Of a DNA stretch of 64,000 bases, positions 58,301-64,000 are shown one piece after another. Source of the DNA: Cliona cf. orientalis (lineage: Eukaryota; Porifera; Demospongiae; Clionaida; Clionaidae); the NCBI GenBank assembly GCA_963930775.1, contig OZ005690.1:9884411-9948410 (forward strand), in the 5' to 3' direction. Made by a program: the position numbers and the translations under genes. The notes below the pieces were generated by a model. It saw only the letters and a program-made list of their open reading frames with translations. It searched no databases and was not told where the DNA came from. Numbering within the stretch: the stretch's first letter is position 1; each line of letters opens with the position of its first letter.

Positions 58301-61300
58301 CATTCCACCAGAAGTTTCTGCAAAACAAAGGTAGCTGCAGGGGTTTAGCAAAGTTTTTATTTTCCACGCACATGGTACTACAGTATATTAATTTATTAAA
58401 CATGCATGTAATAATAGTAATAATTAATAATTATTAAAAACTATTATCATGCTTCAGTATTCTCCGATCATCTCACCCAACGAGTTCCAATACGTGCATC
58501 ACTTGCTCATTTACTTGTGTAACAACCTGGAGGCAACTGCTGTCGGAGCCAGTGCTCCGTGTGGAGAAGCCGTCAGTGCAACCGTGTCACAGTGCCTCTC
58601 TGGGGAACTCATAGCAGCATGGGCCGTCGGCGGAAATGTACGTAACACGGGTGTTTATACTTGTGAATTTATTTATAGTTTCAGCAAAGTTCCTGATGGG
58701 TGCTTTTCATAATACTGTTGATATTCACAAGAGTTTAGTACATGTACTTAACGATAATATTATTATACTAGTCTGAAACCTAAGGGCCAACCATCCCATT
58801 AGTACCTGCTCTAATCCCAGCAAAAGGCAGAGCCACTTATGTAGGCCCCTAGCCTTGAGTACTAGCTAGTCTAAGAGGTGGTAGGTTACGAATCTCGTGA
58901 CAACGTCATTAGTAATTATTGTTGTAATATTGTAGGAATTAAATTTGGCCAATTATTGATGAATAATTTTAATACTTTGGAAAGGGATGGCAAGAGAGAG
59001 AGAGCTATAAAGCTAGCTATATAATACTATACATGTGTTGATCGTAGGTTATCATTGTGGTATTATCAATACTTTGATCATGTAATTATTATCGTAATCT
59101 CATTAACTTAATCATTCATTAATATGCAATGTATAGGATTTTGTCTATCCTCAAGATGTGGCGTACCCGATTGGAGGACCAAGTGGCCAACGGTACTTGG
59201 TCATGCAAGTTCACTACGACAATCCCATGATGCAATCCAGTAAGTAGCAATAACTATTATAATTATACCATAATATTATCAACACGAATTAAAATTAGTT
59301 TGGCTGATCGAAGAGTAAGCTTAGCAGTTGGTAAGGGGTCACCATAGTTACATGAAAACAAGACTTGATGTTAGTTTGCTGGTAGTTGCATAATCAGACT
59401 TGTACTATAATCATATTGTTATGTTCTTCCACCAATTTTCTGCTTCCCTGCACATGCATAAGATACTTAAAATAGACCGGTCCTCTCGACTAATTATTGC
59501 TGGACTTCATATAAATTATGATTTCATATTAAATGAACCCTTGACCACATCCCCAGTGGCTGATGGTGCATGTGGTAAAGGTTGTCAATACACACATCGA
59601 TGCCAGGGCCTCAGTCGTAGAGATGGAGTCTAAGATCAACTTTCGACTTCGAGTTTCGATGCTTCTATCAAAGGAGATGAACTCGACAGCACAGTACAGC
59701 TTCCGAACTTCAGATCGGTCGTGGCATGACGCGTGCTATAAATAGCGCAAGGCTAGCTTTATTTATCCACAGGATTACGTCAGCCAAGAGAATGCGTGAA
59801 GTTCGGCCGGCATGACTTGTCGGAGAAAGTAGCACTCAGCTTTTAATGTATTCGCTGGATATGTATGTAAGTTAATAAATGATTCTGTGGATTTTCAGGT
59901 CTCAGAAGTGTTCTGTAAAGGCTCTGAATTTTAGCGCTATGACGACATAGGTTACATCATAATTACCTAATAACCGCAAAAAAGTAAGTTTATACTGGGG
60001 ATGTAATTTTGTTTCTTCACCTGTGCAGATATCAGGGATAGCTCTGGAATTGAGTTCATCTACGAGAATGCCCCTCGACGCTACAATGCTGGTATCCTGT
60101 TGATGGGTCATCAGGTCAACCGACTTATGATAGTCCCTCCTCGCGCCACAAACTACGGTGTCACTGGAGTCTGCTCTTCAGAATGCACTTCAAGGGTAAG
60201 TGGATACCGTATATAGCCGGAAAATTTGGTAGGGAATTAAATTTGGTGGTTTGGCAGTCTATGTTATAACCGCCAAATTATAACTCGCCAAAATTTCCTA
60301 CTCGCATAATATTATGTATATACGTATGGTGATCCTGTACCGAACTGCCAAATTTAAATCCGCTAATGTTCTTGCAATAGCAATTTTGAGCTCAACCGCC
60401 AAATTTAATAATAATATTATGACACTTTATAATTGCGACTATCCTTTATATGCGATTTTTTATTTATGTCAAAAATTCAACATTGTGTTTGCACTTGCAA
60501 AAGATATGTATACACGTGATCAATAATTATTCATGTTTGTAGTACCTTCCTCAAGGAGGCATCAACATCTTTGCAAATCTTCTTCACACTCACGTAGTCG
60601 GTAAGATACAAGTACCAATCTCCTATAATGTGTAGCTACAGGGACTTATAATCATTGCAATTGGGGAGGGGGCAAGGCCGGATCCTTTCTGTGAAATAAT
60701 GCCATTCCATCCACAAGGCCGTGCCTAGCTATAGGGCAAGGGGGGCAGTTGCCCCCCCAGTGAGCCAGGCCATAGTGACAACTTATCCTCACTGTTTTGT
60801 TAGTCTGAGTCGAATGGTCTTCTGTCAGCTAGTATAGCAGTCAAATTATACATAAAACTGCAGCATCCAGCGCAGAAACGACCTCTGTGTGGATCGATCT
60901 CCTCGAAAATCCCTCCTTAGAAGCGATTTGGTGGGTGTGGTCAAGAAGTTTGTGGGCGTGGCAAAAATTAGCGTGCGCTATGCGCGCAATCATTTTATTT
61001 GCCCCCCTGCATGAAAAATACTATGTACGGCCTTGATTATCATGATAAGTGTGCATGCACACTAATTAAGAGGGGTCTAAAGAGTAGGAGGGTCAAGAAG
61101 GGGTATAATAGCAAACCCCCACTCTTGATCCTGAAACCCAACATTTTGTATATACTGCATGTACTTAATCTCGGATGGTGAAAAACGTGCGTTTTCCAGG
61201 TAAAGGTCGTCAATCACTCATATAATATGAGAATTCGTAAAATGCCGTTAAAATTTAATATTGGATAATGCAATATAACTGCGGTAATATTATGTATCGC

Positions 61301-63735
61301 TAGCAATTAAAACTCGAGACTAGCTTATATCATGTAATATTATCCAACTTGTATCCCCCACTTTTTCTGTTCCTCTCCATAGGTCGAGGTTTGACCCTGA
61401 AGATCCTTCATCGCACCCAGGAGTGCGGTGGTGGGCTGCAAGAACTGAAGCCAGTCGACCAAAACCTCCAGTATGACTTCAACTATCAGCAGTTCACCTA
61501 TCTGCCAGAAGAGATTAAATTGTTACCAGTATGTGCTTACATAAAAAAAATTTTACTACATTTCATAAAAGAACTATAGTGAAGGAATTGAGTGAGTACC
61601 GTACTTAATCTAATGCAACGTATGATAATTAACCCTCGCCGCAAAGCGTAGGCGGAGGGTTACTGCAATTGTTTGGCGATTTTTGTCCGTCCGTCCGTTT
61701 GTCCGTCCGTATGGTAAGGGTCGTCTGAGAGAAAGTACGCATCTGAGGCAAGGAAGAGGGGTCACGTTAAGTCCTGCCCAGTGGTATAGTACTAGTACGG
61801 TGTGCAGCTGTGGTTGCCATTCTGTGCCTTGCTGGTCAGTTGTCAACGCAGCGACAGTGTAAACAGGCAGTGGCTCTCAAGTGCATAATTCAGTTTAAGT
61901 AGTCACAGAGGCTTTCAGTGACATAGGCAGGTGCCTTTCCTCTAGCCTATATCATACACTGACTCTGGAGTACCTCAGGTGCAGGGTACATAATATGTAT
62001 AATATTATGTTCTAGTTCAATACTCCTGATATTGAATAGGCCGGCATACACACTGAGATATGCTAACTATAGATCTACATGTGCATGAGTCATGCATGCA
62101 TGTAGCGGTGAGGGTTCTGCACTCCTGTGCATTCATTTCAATTTTGAAAAACGATTGTTTAATTCGTGGTAAAGGCCGTCAATTGCTCTAAACATTATGC
62201 AAATTGGATCATATGTTGTTTTTAATTAACTACGGTATGTCTATAAAGCTATGTGTAGAAATTTAAATCACTCATAAGCCCACTTTGAGTGGAAATATCC
62301 TTTGTAAGTTAACTCAATCATATACATTTTTATTTGTTTAGGGTGATATATTGCTGCTGGATTGTAACTACACAACCACGGATAGAAGTGGTGTCGTCCT
62401 GGTAAGTATTACAATAATAATCTGTATAAGGGAGACACCTCTTATTGCAGTCACTTAGGGAAAGTATTATTATCGTAGCGCAGGTAACTTTGGTGAGCAT
62501 TTAAATTTGGTGAAATGGTTATTGACCTGGTATTGGCGAAATTTAAATTTGGAAATTTTGAATTCACCGAAATAATAAAAATCTCACAAACATTTCCCCG
62601 CTATTATCATAGTTACATGTAAACAACATTGACTTAGTTTTACCATGACATCATTAACCCTCGCCGCAAAGCGTAGGCGGAGGGTTACTGCAATCGTTTG
62701 GCGATTTTTGTCCGTCCGTCCGTCCGTCCGTCCGTCCGTTTGTCCGTCTGTCCGTCTGTCCGTCCGTTTGGTAAGGGTCGTCTGAGAGAAAGTACGCATC
62801 TGAGGATTACCAGGCATCAAGGAAGAGCGGTCACGTTAAGTCCTGCCCAGTGGTATAATAGTGTGCAGCTGTGGTTGCCATTCTGTGCCTTGCTGGTCAG
62901 TTGTCAATGCAGTGACAGTGTAAACAGGCAGTGCATGGCTCTCAAGTGCATAATTGAGTTTAAGTAGTCACAGAGGCTTTCAGTTATTATAGTGACATAG
63001 CTAGGCAGGTGCCTTCCCCCTAGCCTATATCATGCACTGACCCTGAAGAAAATTGGAGTACCTTAGGTGCAGGGTATGTATGTAGTATTGAACTAGATAC
63101 ATACTACCATATTATTATGGTAGTATGTATCTAGTTCAATGCTCCTTATATTGAGCAGGCATACACACTGAGATATGCTATCTACTATAGATCTACATGT
63201 GCATAAGTCATGCATGCGTGTAGCGGTGAGGGTTTTGCACTCCTGTGCATTCATTTTTTATTGTACCCCGGCCAGGGAGGTGAATCTACCCGTGAAGAGA
63301 TGTGTTTCTCCTTCCCGGTCTACTACCCTCGAGCCAATCTCTCGACTTGCATCAGCAACCCTGTGATGGAATCTTTCGTTCCGTTTGCCCAGCAGTATAT
63401 ACCTGACGAGTAAGCTATTATTATGCTTAAGACAAACATACAGTGTCATGGGAACTTCGTATAGTTAGTCATAATGCATGTGTGCCTATTGTGCTGAAGT
63501 TAACCTTTCTCCATAATCAATAAATGTTTAATTAATTTGTAGAGCCGCCGTACAAGCTATCATTAGTGCCTTGCAGAGCAGCACAAGTGATTTTGAAAAT
63601 GCACTGAATCAGTACATTAGTTGGACACCTGATGCTGCTACCGCCCTGGAAGACTCAATCAGAAGTGGTCCAATATTTACTGGCTGTTCAACAGATCAAG
63701 CAAGTCAATACCATAAAATGAGTACTGTATCATAA
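52311..63735 (+). CDS. MOXD1: DBH-like copper monooxygenase (DOMON plus Cu2-monooxygenase domains)
   Basis: Exons: 52311-52592, 52924-53070, 53243-53428, 57206-57295, 58458-58637, 59137-59239, 60029-60195, 60543-60600, 61383-61528, 62342-62401, 63276-63409 and 63543 to about 63699 or 63735; phases agree throughout. A signal peptide (MKRLFLFSALLCLGYCA) leads into a DOMON domain (WNFDTAEQTITFAVKA, GWVGFGISPNGGM). The ascorbate-dependent hydroxylase core follows, with CuH ligands in FQYVHHLL and VMQVHYDNP and CuM ligands in LLHTHVVG and the Met of REEMCFSF, so both copper sites are complete. The last exon either reads to a TAA at 63733-63735 or uses a GC donor (CAA|GCAAGT at 63700) with an acceptor at 63960. 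Expected secreted or ER-lumenal enzyme; substrate unknown, as for MOXD1. Introns are full of transposons. Confidence 0.92.
53820..54451. mobile_element. TACCGTATCCTCCCG element carrying a decayed HIRAN gene, 632 bp
   Basis: TACCGTATCCTCCCGAAAAT and exact inverse, followed on both arms by AAGCCCCC-type sequence. Flanking TA suggests a TA target. It contains an 18-C run at about 53927-53944 and a HIRAN relic. Nested in 53718-54568. Confidence 0.88.
53945..54203 (+). pseudogene. HIRAN-domain gene relic
   Basis: Blocks in order: SDNDHAPFVVAVWKDDTIIG and HVPREIS (HIRAN core: VAV..DG.IVGHVPR), then after frame changes FFFKRAAA and finally GLVIPCVYVFRGKQKHFDRL through AKLEVPS and a TAA. The last block is the typical C-terminal tail of such single-HIRAN proteins. 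At least two frameshifts and internal stops are present. The N-terminal RGYHVY segment is missing or lies behind the C run. Confidence 0.72.
55219..55645. mobile_element. GGGCTATTCC-type element, 427 bp, ATT target duplication
   Basis: GGGCTATTCCATTTAATATC and the inverse of GGGCTCTTCCATTTAATGAG, with CATACACCCCCTATGGATGA subterminal on both arms. ATT flanks both ends. The interior repeats CCCCCTGGACATAATTAA. In intron 3 of the monooxygenase gene. Confidence 0.88.
56299..56625. mobile_element. CAGGGCTTCATTT element, 327 bp, 5-bp target duplication
   Basis: CAGGGCTTCATTT and AAATGAAGGCCTG ends with G and C runs just inside; GTAGT flanks both sides (56294-56298, 56626-56630). The interior repeats GCCCCCCTTG. 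Confidence 0.83.
56837..57036. mobile_element. CAGGGGCTGATCC element, 200 bp, 6-bp target duplication
   Basis: CAGGGGCTGATCC and GGATCAGCGCCAG ends; TATGCC flanks both sides. An 18-G run follows the left terminus. Lies about 170 bp upstream of monooxygenase exon 4. Confidence 0.78.
57831..57854. repeat. C homopolymer followed by CA repeat
   Basis: About 20 C with one interruption, then ACACACACAC, in intron 4 of the monooxygenase gene. The only frames across it are low-complexity. Confidence 0.8.
59549..60001 (-). repeat. Dispersed CCCCAGTA repeat, copy 3 (inverted)
   Basis: Inverse of the copy at 48529: it begins ATCCCCAGTGGCTGATGG and ends AAGTTTATACTGGGGAT. It ends about 25 bp before the acceptor of monooxygenase exon 7. 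Confidence 0.8.
60205..60408. mobile_element. TACCGTATATAGCC element, left end and body
   Basis: TACCGTATATAGCCGGAAAA with GGGAATTAAATTTGGTGGTT starts nine bases after the donor of monooxygenase exon 7. It follows 53718-53817 and 54452-54540 without the inner element. The right terminus is lost. Confidence 0.7.
60716..61036. mobile_element. AAGGCCGT-ended element
   Basis: CAAGGCCGTGCCTAG and the inverse of CAAGGCCGTACATAG bracket about 320 bp with GGGGGGCAGTTGCCCCCC and TTGCCCCCCTGCATG inside. No clear target duplication. Confidence 0.6.
61631..62116. mobile_element. AACCCTCGCCGC-family element, copy 2, 486 bp
   Basis: AACCCTCGCCGCAAAGCG to GCGGTGAGGGTT with CCGTCCGT repeats, AAGGGTCGTCTGA, TTGCTGGTCAGTTGTCAA and GGTGCCTTTCC in order. 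In intron 9 of the monooxygenase gene. Confidence 0.85.
62656..63234. mobile_element. AACCCTCGCCGC-family element, copy 3, 579 bp
   Basis: Same structure as copy 2 with a longer CCGT run (62710-62770) and an added palindrome TAGTATGTATCTAGTTCAA around 63080-63140. It ends about 40 bp before monooxygenase exon 11. Confidence 0.85.
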
Positions 63736-63775
63736 GCATTATCCAAATAGTATAGCTAGTACACACATCCCTATA

Positions 63776-63865
63776 CAGTCGAGCCTCCGAACAAAGGACA
63801 CTTTGGGAACAGGCCCTTGTCCTTTGCTCGGAGGTTGTCCCTATCTCGGAGGTTCATGATTTTTC
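63776..63865. mobile_element. Pogo-like repeat, left part
   Basis: TA then CAGTCGAGCCTCCGAACAAA with an internal inverse (CTTTGCTCGGAGGTT). Resembles 31571-31787. The right end was not found before the window edge. Confidence 0.5.
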
Positions 63866-64000
63866 AACCCATTTTGATCGTATTAGTTAGTAAATGCACT
63901 GAAATGCATGATAAGAGCAGTTGAGATGATAATCAAGTGGTTGGTATGTTCTGTTTTCAGTATCAACATAGCACAGGCTGAATTTTTTTTGTTTCTGAAG

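Noticed and set aside
62584..62967. DGRTDGRTDGRTD and VRPSVRPSVRLS repeat frames
   Set aside because: CCGT tetranucleotide repeat read in two directions within a transposon.

Overview
The window is animal nuclear DNA, most likely from a sponge (Demospongiae). It is AT-rich, has spliced genes with small exons and GT-AG introns, and carries metazoan gene families: uridine phosphorylase, mitochondrial ribosomal protein bS6m, ATP synthase coupling factor 6, secreted alpha-carbonic anhydrase, a DBH-like copper monooxygenase and a death-domain NB-ARC protein. It also carries HIRAN-domain fragments and a metzincin/ZU5-like gene of a kind I associate with sponges. The sponge assignment is inference from family content; no rRNA or organelle marker is present.

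Layout. 1-9.6 kb: the 3' exons of uridine phosphorylase (+), two tandem copies of a His-rich RING protein (-), bS6m (-), and a broken first exon of coupling factor 6 fused to a piece of the uridine phosphorylase last exon. 9.6-26 kb: repeats, a carbonic anhydrase (-), and an unusual eight-span membrane protein ending in a PARP-like ADP-ribosyltransferase domain (+). 26.1-30.7 kb: a second copy of the RING/bS6m/coupling factor 6 block, here intact. 30.8-39 kb: a dense nest of non-autonomous transposons with one sulfotransferase-fold gene (-). 40.1-44.7 kb: a decayed metzincin-plus-ZU5-like gene (-). 49.1-51.7 kb: an intronless death-domain/NB-ARC gene (-) with membrane segments. 52.3-63.7 kb: a DBH-like monooxygenase (+) with at least 12 exons and all copper ligands.

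The duplications can be read base by base. A tandem duplication from the uridine phosphorylase last exon to coupling factor 6 exon 1 explains both chimeric junctions near 9.21 kb and the intact copy near 30 kb. A smaller duplication, with its junction at about 4.48 kb, made the extra RING copy and cut off its start codon. The bS6m and coupling factor 6 genes form a head-to-head mitochondrial pair with a DR1-like nuclear-receptor site in the shared promoter.

Mobile DNA makes up much of the rest. I could define many insertions by inverted termini and target-site duplications: a TAGYCTCG family and two GGG-ended elements (9-bp duplications), several CA..TG elements (5-6 bp), TWA-flanked elements (3 bp), GGGCTATTCC elements (3 bp), pogo-like TA-flanked elements, and a set of elements sharing the terminal heptamer TACCGTA. 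Two different TACCGTA elements contain decayed HIRAN-domain coding sequence.
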